A stretch of DNA of 64,000 nucleotides. Source: Longilinea arvoryzae. GTDB lineage: Bacteria; Chloroflexota; Anaerolineae; Anaerolineales; Anaerolineaceae. Of the stretch, positions 27,501-38,200 are shown one piece after another. The position numbers and the translations under genes are program-made. The stretch is taken from the NCBI RefSeq assembly GCF_001050235.1, contig NZ_DF967972.1, positions 1,006,475 to 1,070,474 on the forward strand, written 5' to 3'. The notes below the pieces were generated by a model. The model worked only from the letters and a program-made list of their open reading frames with translations, searched no databases and was not told the DNA's origin. The number at the start of each line of letters is the position of its first letter. The first letter of the stretch is position 1.

Positions 27501-28045
27501 TGCAGCGAACGGCCATCACCAACCCGGCAGGCGTCAAGGTGAATACCCTGAACCTTGTATATACCGAACAGAAAAATGTTCTAAGCGAAGTCCGTATCGT
27601 TGCTTGCACCAGCCTATTGTCTGACCAGAAGGCGCAGATTTATGAATACTACCCGGTGGAATACATTACCGCCGCGGAAGCATACATGCTGAGGGATAAG
27701 GATTACAACAATAACCCTATGGAGCCGGTGCGGACACGCTTGCATGAATTAATTGAAAGTGCCTTAGATGACAAAGTTAAGGAACTGGAACCGCAATGGA
27801 AACAAGGGATTGGTACAGCGGCTGCGAGGGCCGCGGCGGAAGGAGCCATGGGAGATCTGCGTGACGAGGAATTAAAACAGGAAGCCCGCAAACACATGTA
27901 CCGCCTGCTGGATGCCGACCTGGCTGCCTGGGATCTTGGGCACCCGATTGGGTTGGGTGGAGCGCCGGTTGAAAATAAGAGCCGGGATGCCGAAGATGAG
28001 TTTATTCGCGTTTTGCGTTCACGGATTCAGTTGTATTGCAAGTAA
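24533..28045 (+). CDS. Tubulin/FtsZ-like GTPase (Tubulin_2 type), 1170 aa
   Basis: The N-terminal domain has the Rossmann loop LIIGLGGTGAKT (5-16), the LLVIDTE strand and the tubulin T4 signature SLAGGTGAA (166-174), matching the bacterial tubulin-like family related to FtsZ. At 1170 aa it is about three times the length of FtsZ; the C-terminal two thirds is helical, with coiled-coil stretches (RATRKKIEKEREKASSALNQ region). There are no membrane segments. AAGGAG lies 6 nt before ATG. It probably binds GTP and may form filaments beneath the membrane next to the vWA proteins. A second, diverged tubulin-like domain is fused into the protein at 32263. Confidence 0.8.
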   Translation: MPSTLIIGLGGTGAKTVIHIKKMLMDSRPDGKLPPDVKLLVIDTEKSPTTLTEVGPWMGEYASREQMDLKNIQIHPISEYYALIGPLYDFTPSHIAHWYDSAYFHAHPDARTILNVQTGAGMYRQVGRLALFNHLQNGVNSALYNQLAEIVNGFPAATCRVILTGSLAGGTGAALFIDIAHLVQVIAENNSKSADVVAALVLPEAFEHEEGVEVDASMRARSLAALRELDRFMSVHIPEIGFNMQYTNDPAHYSINKRTKGSPFSLVYLMEKTAPNNQGDIPHPLTAPIDKGIAPMMATWIAKLCDGTINAAYASAKTNINFLRNSEATSGLTTAFVSTFGTYSVVLPLAALVEDWSLRLAEEAVAVLAPAFDPENPILLPDTELPNAPGDTARMEGVGGCNLLRDATELGERHSEQTHSMLVEEIKVRSVKVFSGCFVDEHTTSEETAVLESMNETITYYKKNNMGLLSNPYAGALCPPVLNKNQPVNIRAQQLHDSCETQYARLEGIWKQHLDAMANRQVQGFAEETIKDCENVLNGAGTDKPMDALHRRFGRLPWLIAYIHQRRVDLQSAISVLSDALKGLQATAEDYEHKGWKGGLMGQSDLKTQMVNDDRKQHDYLTIRQEWLVCKRKQVLIDSELKGLRRMLAYLDKLEGDQLEGQLTLYLNMLVGTNKLLQTIRATRKKIEKEREKASSALNQVREVVNEPAWEEEMYRHYCQPDPTMPLALHRILQALQWEAGNIMVNGAPVPRLKLHATGIEVNERNLVLSTDQLQIDQKDNPETLIQKNLTRLSELTRPHFKPAWKELSVVDPFIWRSLNRPGQDANSFGDALIDRCNVMLTPGAAQQANAPTNIYLLAPGTAMANPTSNTFLTTAFAHLLANVPGIQAAVSRVLSHGDCTTLTYFIMRDGIELRQIPAFTNAIIPYLNLDAFSQGSQISRATNHIFRAEKGATQYEIRNNPLLISRVAMLLEDETLLTDYLLAWAFKYLQRTAITNPAGVKVNTLNLVYTEQKNVLSEVRIVACTSLLSDQKAQIYEYYPVEYITAAEAYMLRDKDYNNNPMEPVRTRLHELIESALDDKVKELEPQWKQGIGTAAARAAAEGAMGDLRDEELKQEARKHMYRLLDADLAAWDLGHPIGLGGAPVENKSRDAEDEFIRVLRSRIQLYCK

Positions 28046-28067
28046 ATGAATCACGCAGGAGACAGGG

Positions 28068-30929
28068 ATGCCTGATTACACCAGTAAAAGAGTCTCGTGG
28101 AACGAAACCAGCGGGCGAATGGCGCACCATATCCGTGATGGAGCCACCTCCACCGTGTGGATGGTGCGGGATGAGCAGAACGGGCAATGGGTGATGAAGA
28201 TCCCCTTTCAGCATTCGGGCGATCTTTCCCGGTTCCGCCCAGAAATAGAAGTGGTGAAAACCCTGCAAAGCGAGGGGTTATCCAGCCTGCCGGATTGTTA
28301 TAACGCTCAAATGGAAGATGGTACGGCGGGTATTGTCATGCCCTACTACGCGGTGGAGGATCAGGCATTCCTAGCTAGACAGCGTTCTGAATTTCTGGAA
28401 AGCGAATTTTTTTCCTTCGCCAGGCAGGTGATCCAGTTGTTCAGCACCTGCGCCAAGGTCGGTATCCGCAACACCGACATAAAGGATGAGAATTTTTACT
28501 GGTTGGATGGAAAACTGATCGTACTGGACTGGAACCGCTGTGAGGATATGCGCGACCCGGTGCGGGACGAAAAGGAAATGACCGCTCTGGTCACCCAGGT
28601 ATTGTATTTGATCTTCATCGGTAAGAACCCACCCGCCAGCGTGAACGGGGTGGACCCTGCGTGGGCAGCGGCCATCCCCAGGCCGCTGCGGCGTATTCTT
28701 TACCTGATTACGCGGGGCATGCTCAACTTTGAGCGATTGGGACAGGAATTGAAGTGGTGGGGAGTTCTCGCAAAACTGGAGCATCCTTTCACAGCCGATA
28801 AGTTTGAGCGGGCGCTGGCAGCATATGATTTGGAGGAAGAGAGCGAAGCCGTTCTGGATCTGAATGAAATGGCGACTTCCATTCCACCATTGCCTGATGA
28901 TGTGAGAACTTGGATGGAAAGCCATGCCACGCGGGCAAACTGGCAGCAGCGCCAGCCCATCCGCGAATTGGATGAAGCCCTTAGTCTGATCCGACAGGAT
29001 TGGGAGGATTTCCAACTGGATGCTGCGCGCAGCAGCTCCATTCAGCTTGCCCAACGTATGGTGGGCAAGCTGATACCCGCAGAGAAGTTGGGTGAACTCG
29101 CCCGAGTGGTGGTGGTTTCGGTGTGGTTGAAAAAACTACCGCTCACCATTCTGGGAGAGGGTAAGAAGAAGGTTCACAGCCTGGTGAAGTTCTGGCTGGA
29201 TTGGCAGCCGTTAGACGCGATGGTCACTGATGATCGTGAGTTGGCTGCCGGGGTTCAGGAGGCGAGCACCGTCCTGCAGAATATAACGGATTGGGTGAAC
29301 CAAACCCGTTCGTTGGTTATCCAGCCCTTTTCTGAGAATGCTTACAGTGACTGGGAGAAACTCCGCGGGCAATTGCAGCAATGGGGGGATAATTTTAAAG
29401 CGAATGAGGGGCTCTCAACCGTACTGGATTTACTGGAAACCTGCCTGCCGGTCTGGAAACCTTCATATAAGGCTGCGGCGGGGACATCGCAAATTGATCC
29501 AAAAGATATAGAGTTTGCCCTTTCCCAAAATGAATCACCCGGGACTATTCGGAAACACCTTGAGGCGGGTGAACGCCAGGGGGATCTCATCGCGGTGTAC
29601 CGTCTGATCTGCCTGGTGGAGGAGGAAGCCTGGGCGGAGGTTCTTTCGTGGTGTAATCACATTCAGGGTTCCAGTGCGGTCATTCATAAAGCAAGAGAGT
29701 ACGCGCGTGAACGGTGCATTCAATGGGTGGAGGAGAAAACGGGTGGCACGGTTTACCTGGCTGATTTTCGGTATCTGGACGGTTTGATCAACCAACTGGG
29801 CATCATTGACCAATTGCCTAAATGGCGTATCAACCAGAGCTTCTTTAATAAGTCTTTCGATGAAATCAATAATGAAGACTCGCTTTCTGCTTGTGTCAAT
29901 TATCTTATTGAACCATGCAAGCTGAACGTTGAAGATCGGGAAAACCTGGATGCATCCATTCTGTTGACCTTGCTAAAAGCCTGCAGGTGGGTGGACACGT
30001 TGCGCATGCAGATGGGAGGTGGGAACACCATGGATGTGGAGACATTAATTAATAAAGCTAAGGAGTTGGTTGATAAGAAAGATGAGTTGACTACACTAAT
30101 TTCATCGGTGGGAGGGATAAAGACCTCACTGGCAGAATTGGACGGACAGGTCAGCCAGGTGCAAGAGAGTTTGAACATTCGGAACAGTTCTGTCAGCCAA
30201 TTAAACGCAGAACTTAATAATCTAAAAACGGCTTTCACTGACATTCGAGCAGGTGTAGATGGCATGGATGTGTACAATCAAGCAACGCTTCAAACCCAGA
30301 TAGGCGCGTTGACCCATCAACTCAATTCCTTGAAAGCTGCGCTCGATCCTGCCGTTGTTCTTCAACTGGCATATACCCTAGCTTTTGCACGGCAGTGGGG
30401 GGCAGCCATTCAATTGCTTGAGTATTCCAGTAAAGTCCATTCGGATGGGATGAATCTCACACAAGCATCCATGGACCATTTGAAAAGTATTTATGGAGAC
30501 ATGGGTTGTCAATGGGATTTTGAAAGCTGGGCCTCTGGATTGGCTACCTTTGAGTTTGATAAGGTGTATTCGATCATTAAGAAACTGAAGGACCAGGGTC
30601 ATGAAGAGAAACCCTACTTCGCTTGGCTGTTTGCCATCACCTACACAACTCAGATGAAGAGCAACAGTGGATGGCTTGATCTGTTGTATAAAGGCGATTT
30701 GGATACGCTCCAAACGCAATTGGCGGCAGCTCCTAACTCCATTGAATGCGATTATATGAAGACCCAGGTGGAATTGTTCAAACTGGCAAAGTGCATGAAG
30801 GAATACCAAGATGACATCCCAATTGATAATTTCTGGCTTTTACGGCAACAAATACCGGATGCGATCTGGGCAGTGGTATTTGCCAGCGCGGAAAAGACGA
30901 TTCCCAGAACAATGATAACTCGGCAGTGA
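28068..30929 (+). CDS. Protein-kinase-like protein with long helical C-terminus
   Basis: In this 953-aa protein, residues about 18-230 form a protein-kinase fold: glycine-rich strand DGATSTVW, Lys44 in VMKIP, catalytic-loop NTDIKDEN (Asp137, Lys139, Asn142) and LDWNR (Asp154) in place of DFG. The main phosphotransfer residues are therefore present, although the HRD and DFG motifs are atypical. The rest is helical, with a coiled coil near 660-750 (LAELDGQVSQVQESLN...). No transmembrane segment is seen. In Ess-type type VII systems the core protein EssB has a pseudokinase domain, so a structural role is a serious alternative. AGGAGA lies before ATG. Confidence 0.7.
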   Translation: MPDYTSKRVSWNETSGRMAHHIRDGATSTVWMVRDEQNGQWVMKIPFQHSGDLSRFRPEIEVVKTLQSEGLSSLPDCYNAQMEDGTAGIVMPYYAVEDQAFLARQRSEFLESEFFSFARQVIQLFSTCAKVGIRNTDIKDENFYWLDGKLIVLDWNRCEDMRDPVRDEKEMTALVTQVLYLIFIGKNPPASVNGVDPAWAAAIPRPLRRILYLITRGMLNFERLGQELKWWGVLAKLEHPFTADKFERALAAYDLEEESEAVLDLNEMATSIPPLPDDVRTWMESHATRANWQQRQPIRELDEALSLIRQDWEDFQLDAARSSSIQLAQRMVGKLIPAEKLGELARVVVVSVWLKKLPLTILGEGKKKVHSLVKFWLDWQPLDAMVTDDRELAAGVQEASTVLQNITDWVNQTRSLVIQPFSENAYSDWEKLRGQLQQWGDNFKANEGLSTVLDLLETCLPVWKPSYKAAAGTSQIDPKDIEFALSQNESPGTIRKHLEAGERQGDLIAVYRLICLVEEEAWAEVLSWCNHIQGSSAVIHKAREYARERCIQWVEEKTGGTVYLADFRYLDGLINQLGIIDQLPKWRINQSFFNKSFDEINNEDSLSACVNYLIEPCKLNVEDRENLDASILLTLLKACRWVDTLRMQMGGGNTMDVETLINKAKELVDKKDELTTLISSVGGIKTSLAELDGQVSQVQESLNIRNSSVSQLNAELNNLKTAFTDIRAGVDGMDVYNQATLQTQIGALTHQLNSLKAALDPAVVLQLAYTLAFARQWGAAIQLLEYSSKVHSDGMNLTQASMDHLKSIYGDMGCQWDFESWASGLATFEFDKVYSIIKKLKDQGHEEKPYFAWLFAITYTTQMKSNSGWLDLLYKGDLDTLQTQLAAAPNSIECDYMKTQVELFKLAKCMKEYQDDIPIDNFWLLRQQIPDAIWAVVFASAEKTIPRTMITRQ

Positions 30930-30939
30930 GGAGTGGAAG

Positions 30940-32187
30940 ATGAGTAGAAGAAACCAACAGCAAGCCTCCGGACATTCCGGGATGGGCTCCACAATTATGG
31001 ATCTTAGGAATCGCGGTGATGAAAAACAATACCGGGAAAACCTGATATTGCTAAATGATAGAGGTTCCAAAAATGCTGAGCAGGCATGGAAGCGCCAACG
31101 CCTCATATTGGTCGTCAGCACTTCGCTGCTGGGATTGATCCTGGTTGGGCTGGTGCTATTGCTCTTTTCGGTGCGGCAGGTGAGCAATGATTTTCATGTT
31201 TTCATTAATCGAATCAATACACCCCAGCCTGTGGTTACCACCCCTGCGGTGGAAGAGGAGGTGCAACCAACTTCGCTCCCCCCGACTGATATTGTAACCC
31301 CGGAACCGGAGATAAAAGTGGAATGGTCGGCTCCGACAAATGAATATTTTGTGAACTTGTCCACCAGCCTGGAAGTAACCGTCAAACAAGGTGAACAGGG
31401 CAAAACTGGTGTAAACGTTTCGGTGTCTGTGGATAATTCTACCGGTTTAGAACTGACTGCCACGAATTTCTCTACCGATACAAGTGGAAAAGCAATCATC
31501 TCCTTCATTCCCCGTCAGCCCGGAGATTACATCCTCACGGCAACCGTGGGCGATCAGTCTCAGCGTTTATTGGTTCACGTTAATATTTTGGATTCGGATG
31601 AGGATGGGGTTAGCGATGATCAGGAAGAATTGTGGGGTTCGGATCCCTTTATAAATAATATATTTTCTGTAAAAGCTCCAAATGGATTAAAAATTCGTAG
31701 TTTTTCCAGTCCCGACCTTCAACTGGCTTTATTGCCTGACAATATGGAAGTGTTTTTTATTCCTGATAAACAATCTTCAAACCCCCAATTTTCCTGGTTA
31801 TTCATAAAATTATCCTATGAAGCCGGCTTGATGGATATTGAAAATCGTCTTGCCAAGGGGGCAGAGTTATCCATATTCTCGCAGGAAGATAAAAAAATTA
31901 CGCTTTACAGGCAAATTGAATGCAGACCTGCGGAATCATTTGACTATTCCCAGTTAGATTTGCTGGATTGCCTTATTGTTCAGCCAGAAAATGGAAAGTA
32001 TGTGATTTGGTTATTCGGAGCGGCCAGCCCTGAGTTTCTAGCATCTGTTAACCAGGTTCTCACTACTGGGGTTCCTGCGGTAACAACCATTCCTCCAGTG
32101 TCTACTCCCGGGCCCACCGCCACTACTTTCATTATGATGGAAAACACACCTGAACCTACAGCCGGGAATATTGTTCCAGTACCTTAG
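30940..32187 (+). CDS. Single-pass membrane protein with Ig-like and calcium-binding-like segments
   Basis: This 415-aa protein has a cytosolic N-terminus of about 50 residues, one transmembrane helix (LILVVSTSLLGLILVGLVLLLF, about 53-74), a Pro/Thr-rich linker (about 90-125), an Ig-like beta domain (about 126-210) and DSDEDGVSDDQEE, which matches thrombospondin type 3-like calcium loops. A mixed alpha/beta domain and a Pro/Thr-rich tail follow. It is oriented N-in, so nearly all of it would lie outside. It starts 11 nt after the kinase-like gene with GAGGAG upstream. It may be an envelope component of the same complex; no homologue is recognised. Confidence 0.65.
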   Translation: MSRRNQQQASGHSGMGSTIMDLRNRGDEKQYRENLILLNDRGSKNAEQAWKRQRLILVVSTSLLGLILVGLVLLLFSVRQVSNDFHVFINRINTPQPVVTTPAVEEEVQPTSLPPTDIVTPEPEIKVEWSAPTNEYFVNLSTSLEVTVKQGEQGKTGVNVSVSVDNSTGLELTATNFSTDTSGKAIISFIPRQPGDYILTATVGDQSQRLLVHVNILDSDEDGVSDDQEELWGSDPFINNIFSVKAPNGLKIRSFSSPDLQLALLPDNMEVFFIPDKQSSNPQFSWLFIKLSYEAGLMDIENRLAKGAELSIFSQEDKKITLYRQIECRPAESFDYSQLDLLDCLIVQPENGKYVIWLFGAASPEFLASVNQVLTTGVPAVTTIPPVSTPGPTATTFIMMENTPEPTAGNIVPVP

Positions 32188-32262
32188 GCAGTAATTTTCA
32201 ATCCGGCCCATAAACAACGATTTCACATAACGAATCAACCCTTAACCTGATGGAGTGACCGC

Positions 32263-35200
32263 ATGAAACGATTGGCGCTGGTGACACTGGTCTTGGTGGC
32301 AATGCTGATTGCGCTGCCAGTAGGGGCAAGCCTTGCTCAACCGTCCCAGCCGGGTGCGCGTGTGGATGTGTCTGCGAGCCCATCTAATTTGGAACTAGGC
32401 GGTGAGGTTGAAGTGCTGCTGACGCTGGTGGGTAATAACGAGGTGTGCGCCAGTGAGGAGATCTACCGTCCGTTAAGGGTCGTGTTGGTGGTGGATCGTT
32501 CTGGCAGCATGGAAAACAGTATCAGCGCTGACGACGATCAGACCAAGATGCAAGCCGCAGTTGACGGCGTGCGATCATTTCTCGGCTTGCTGAATGAGCA
32601 GAAAGACCAGGTGGGGCTGGTCTCTTTTGCCACCAATAGTCAGCTTGACACCTCACTTTCCTCGCCCTCCCAGGCATTGAAAGCTCTGTCTGAGGATGGC
32701 AGCGGTTTGAACAATGCTGGGACAAATATCGAAGCAGGGTTGAACGAAGCTTATCGCGAGATCGAGGATGAGGTTAGTGACGATGTGAGTGCGGTGATCA
32801 TACTTCTGACTGATGGCGTCGAATCTGATGGCTCAAGCGTGACGGCAGCAGAATCGATCAAAGATGCAGGGATTCGCCTTGTAACTATCGGGTTGGGGCC
32901 GGATACCAATGAAGACCTTCTGCGTGCCATGGCTTCTATACCTGGAGATTACTATTTTGCGCCGCAGTCAGCGGATCTTGCCAGTATTTATGAATCCATT
33001 GCGCATCATGTCAAAGAGTTTGATCCGGCTACTAACATAGAGGTGAAATATCAATTCGATGCCAGCAATTTCTCGCTGGTTTCCGATTCCATTCAACCAA
33101 CGGATGGCAAAGTGGAGTCCAATCAAGTTGTTTGGACTTTCTCTCATCTGAGTGGAAATCAGCAGCAAATGCGGGTGAAACTGCGGGCAAATTCTCCTGG
33201 CACCTACAATATCGTGCAGTCGGTTACTTTATCATATCAACGCTGCGGAAAAGAAGCTGTGACCGAAAGCCTTCCACTAGATTTTCCGATAATAGTGGGG
33301 GGAGGGTTGAATCCTGCATTGTGCACCGAAGCTCCAACACCCAGCACGGGGAACTCCTTGTGTGATCGTATTCCATGGGGTTGGATAATCGGTGGGCTGG
33401 CTTTGTTAATCAGCTTGCTGCTCTGGTACATAAAATATAAGGAGGAAATTCGTGATTGGTTCAGGTGTGGAATCGTCCCATCTAATTGTTTTTGGGCAAG
33501 GCTGCTGCTGGCATTGTTCCTTCCGGCGGTGATTGGAGTCACCGCCAACCTGGTAGCCGGTTATTTGTGCGCGCCGCGATCCGGTTGGATGTTCTGGCGC
33601 ATTAATCCTGATTTGTCGTCTGCCATTTATTTACAACCGGCTGATATCAGCCGCCCCGCTCGTCTAGTGACGCCGCTAGCTTCACAAACCGAGTGTATTG
33701 GCTGCCACGTGACATCCAATGAGAGGCAGGAACTGGCGGGTATATCCGGCGGAACAAATGGTCGTCTCACTCGCTATTCCCTTCTGGGAGAGGCCATAGA
33801 GATGGGTGATATTCAGGGATCCTACCCGGCATATTCTCCGGACGGCAAGCGTATTGCTTATGCTGCCAACAACGAAGATATTTATATCTATGATGTCCAA
33901 ACTGGCATCGCTGCCCCGCTCGAAGGCGCCAGCCAGGGTGGGATCATCGAATCAATGCCGGCATGGAGCGCCGATGGGTCGCAGATTGCCTTTATTCGCG
34001 CCTCAGGAGCCAATCAAGAGTCGACCATCACCACACCATGTGATATTCTTACAGTGCCTTCATCCGGTGGCTTGCCCACCCTTGTGACAGGCGCCAGTAT
34101 GAATGGGTTTAATTACCATCCTGCGTTTTCTCCAGATGGTAAATGGTTGGCGTTTGTTCATCATGAAAGCGGTACCACCACATACGGCGATCCTCAAGCA
34201 GAAATCTACTTGATTCCGGTAGGGGGCGGCTCTCCCCGCCGGCTTGCAATCAATGACTCACCTGGTGGGCAGCGTATTCCCATGGGCAATACCTGGCCCG
34301 TTTGGTCTAAAGATGGTTCCACCTTATATTTCTCCAGCCGGCGGTGCTATGATCAAAACGACATCTTCAAGACTAGCATTTCACCTGAAGGGGAAAGCAG
34401 CCCGGCGGATCGCATGTTTACCTTATCTGATCCTGCAGCGGATGAGTACGGTGCTAATGAAGTGCAGTTGGAACCGCCCAGCCTTTGGGAATTAATGAAG
34501 ACCCTCCTGCCGTGGTTGATCCCATTGCTGCTTTTGCTGTTGTTGAACTGGTTGCTATGTCGGCGAAAACCCACCCTCACCATCGATCCATTAAAAATTG
34601 AATATCTCCCCCCGGATCCGCTTGAGGGGCGGCTAACCCGAAACCAGACATTTGGTGTGATCACCGAATTGGTGGGGGTGGAGCTCAAGGAGCGCCGTAC
34701 AGCACCACAACGGGTGGACGCCGTGTTGGTGGTGGATTGTTCTGGTTCTATGATGGGAACCAAGATCGCCAGAGTGAGGCGGGCGGCTCAGCGTTTTGTG
34801 CGTTGTTACATGATGCCGCAGGAACGACTTGGCATTGTTTCATTTGGCAGCGAAGCGCGAGAAATTCAGCCGGTGACGAATAGCGAACGAGACCTGGTAA
34901 AAGCGGTTAATAAACTGCTGCCCAATCTGGGGGGGACGGATATCTCCAGGGGGATCAACTGCGCTCGAGATTCACTCCTGGCGAATGCGCGCAACCGGGC
35001 TGAAAAGGTGATGGTCATCTTTACAGATGGCCAGCCAACCGTGGATTACCAGTTGGTGATCGATGCTGCCGCTAGAGCAAAACAGAATAATATACGCATC
35101 ATCGTGGTAGGTACCGCCGATGCCAATATCGAATTGATGCGTCAGGTGGTCAATGACGAGGATGACTTCCTATATGTACAAGAAATGCAGGGTCTTGAGA

Positions 35201-38200
35201 AGGCTTTTCTAAACATCAGCCAGAAGTTGTTGACCCCAGTTTCTGCCACCGGGCTAGTCATTACGCAACATTATGATGATGAAAATTTCTCGTTAATTCC
35301 TGACAGCGTGAAACCCAAGCCAGAGAGTCTGTCAACTGGAGAAATCATATGGAATTTGGCGGAAATCGGGCTTAGACCGCAGGAATTCGCCTATCAGGTG
35401 AATCCCAGAACGGCGGGAAATCGTGACATTGTGGTGGACACCATGGTGAACTATCTTCATGGAGGCTCTCACGAGAGAAAAAGCACAGGTGCAGGAAGGG
35501 GAATGAATGTGGTGGTAAAGGAGAGTATACAGCTTTCAGTGGCCCGGGGTGTGAAACCCGCTGACCTAACTGCTCCAGCGCCGGTATGGAACCCCGATCG
35601 AACCTTGATTATTGGGGCGGGAACCAGTGGACGATGGATTCTGACACATGTTATGGAAAGTTTCATGAATGCCGGATACGGGCGTTTGCCGGATGGTATT
35701 GAATTTTTGGCGATTGATACCGATACTGCCAGCCACCTAGCTGTGCAGGGAGTCACATTTGCTGGCGTGGAACTTGACCCGGGCGATTTATTCATTTTGG
35801 ATGAAAACCTCGATCCTGTCCTAGATGAGTTGGCGAGAGTGCCGCACAGTGAACATGCTGGATGGTTCAGTGCAAGTGAGTATTTACCCATCCGGTCGCA
35901 GGTGAACCTGCAGGCTGGCACACGCGGACGGCGGGCTCTTTCACGGGTGACATTTATCCGCATATTGCAGGACCCGGAGCATAAATCGGTTATTAGTCAA
36001 TGGCGGACGGCCCGGTTAGCGCCTGGCGCTGCCAAACAGGGAGCCGATGCCCCTGATATGCAGGTAAATCTGGAGGGGGCTATCCGGTCCCGGTGCGAAC
36101 GTGTTCTGTCGCCAAATGGAGACAAGCGCATCCACATCATTCTGGTGGGATCTCTGCACGGAGGGATGAGCGGAATTCTTTCTGATGTGGCCGTGCTGGC
36201 GCGAAATATTGCCAATGACGTTGCCGGTGCTGAGGGAACGGTTCGATTGGAGAGCTACCTCATTGATGGTAATATTGCCAGCACATTTGCGGGGGTGGCT
36301 CCTTTTGAGCAAATGGAAAGACGAGCCAATTCATACGCCACCCTGCGTGAGATGGCCCGCTTGCAGATGCCGACTGGAGTACCCCAACCCATGGTATGGC
36401 ATATGCCGCTTGACAGTGCAAGGTACAATCTCTTCGATGACATGCTGATATTCTCCATGTCACCCGATCCGCAATTTGCCGACGCCAGGTATCCGGATGT
36501 TACACCGTCAGATATGGGTACGGCGTATCTAAAGAATTTCCTGTATCCCAGCATCGCCGACATGATTACAGTGCGTATAGATGCAGCTATGAACGCTGCT
36601 CATGTTAATGATTATTTTGGCGCCATGCGGACTGCTACCCTAGCGCAGATAAATGCAAGACATGAAATGATGGTCAATGCCGCGGGGGTGTATACCATTC
36701 GCATTGCCGTGGCTTCCATATTGCGCAATCTTCACATTCGTTGGGTCTGGGAGATCCTGCGTGTATTCCTATCCGGAGAGGATGAAGGTGTGGTCAATGT
36801 CCATGAGCCACCTGCCAATATGGAGCTCACCTGGAAGTGGGCTGCTCCCTCTGACCCAACTAACATCATGAACCTCACCCCGCCCGAACTGGTTGCCCAA
36901 TTCCTTAGTGGCAACTTGGATGGAGAAGCGACTGAGGGATCCAAGGCGCTGGCAGAATGGTTGGAGGTGGACAATTCATCGCGCTTAGGGTCGAGAGAAC
37001 TGGAAGATTTCCTGCATCTACCCGAGCATGTTCAAAGAGATGGGCAGGGGAAGCGCTTGGGAGAACTACTGTTGAGCATCCTGAAGGAAGATGCAGTGGG
37101 CGGACATTCCGGACGCATTGGGTTCTGTCTGGCTTTCCTAAACACGTTGATTGAAAAGATGAATGCCAGTAAGGAGACGTTGTCTGCGGCAGGTTATCAG
37201 GAACTTGGTAGTTACGCCAGCATAACGGGGCGGTGTGCACAGGATCATAAGGATGCTCTTGTTCGGCTGCGCGATGCCATCAGTTGTAAACAACCCGGCA
37301 GAAACCCTGGCTTGTGGGAGCGTGTGACACATTTGTCCAATGAGATGCAAAATTTATCCGCTGAACTGGATCAGATTGTTAACCGCAAGTACCTTTGGGG
37401 ACGCAACGTCCCTCAGGCTGATAGTAGTATAAAGTATATTGAGTACAAGGATGAATGGTGGAGCCAGTATCTAGCGGGAAAGATAAAATTGTACTTGCCG
37501 GCGTTGGATTGGGATCTAGTGATTAATGTTGATGACGCAAACCAGGTGATCAAATATCATCTAGATCTTGCGCTGCACATTAATGAAAATGGCATTCAAA
37601 CCTCAGTTCATCTTCTACGAGATGGACTTGCAAAATTTGTGGAAATTTTTACGCGTGTGGCAGCCTCGATGACTGTGGGTGCTTATGAAATCACTCTGGC
37701 AAGCGAATTCAGTGAAACGATGAAAGAAATGATATTTACGAAGGAATTCGCTCACCGGATCGGAATTATATCACGACCGGTATGCGGAGCCGCGGCTGGA
37801 ACCGTAGGAGGCGGGGCGATCGCGCCTGATCAGATACTAGTGATTCATCCGGATGGTGTGTCTGTCAACCTGGGTTGGGATCAACCATTCAGCACGGATG
37901 TTTTTATCCAGGCAACTGAAGGAAGACATATTACTACGGCCAGCGATGTTCGTGTTGGAATGAACCCCACCCTGATTGCCTATTTGCAAACACGCAATTC
38001 CATCCTCATGGAGAACTTGCCCGGGGTGGTAACCGGTAGACGTGATTACGACCTGCAAGATGGGTTTAACCATAGTATGGGCAAATTCGATTCGCATGTC
38101 ATATCCCATAGAGCCTGTTTCCGTGCCGAAGGTGAGGCTCGGTGCCTGGAAACGCAACAGAATAGTGCATACCCCTACAGAACAGAAGGACCAATGCATC

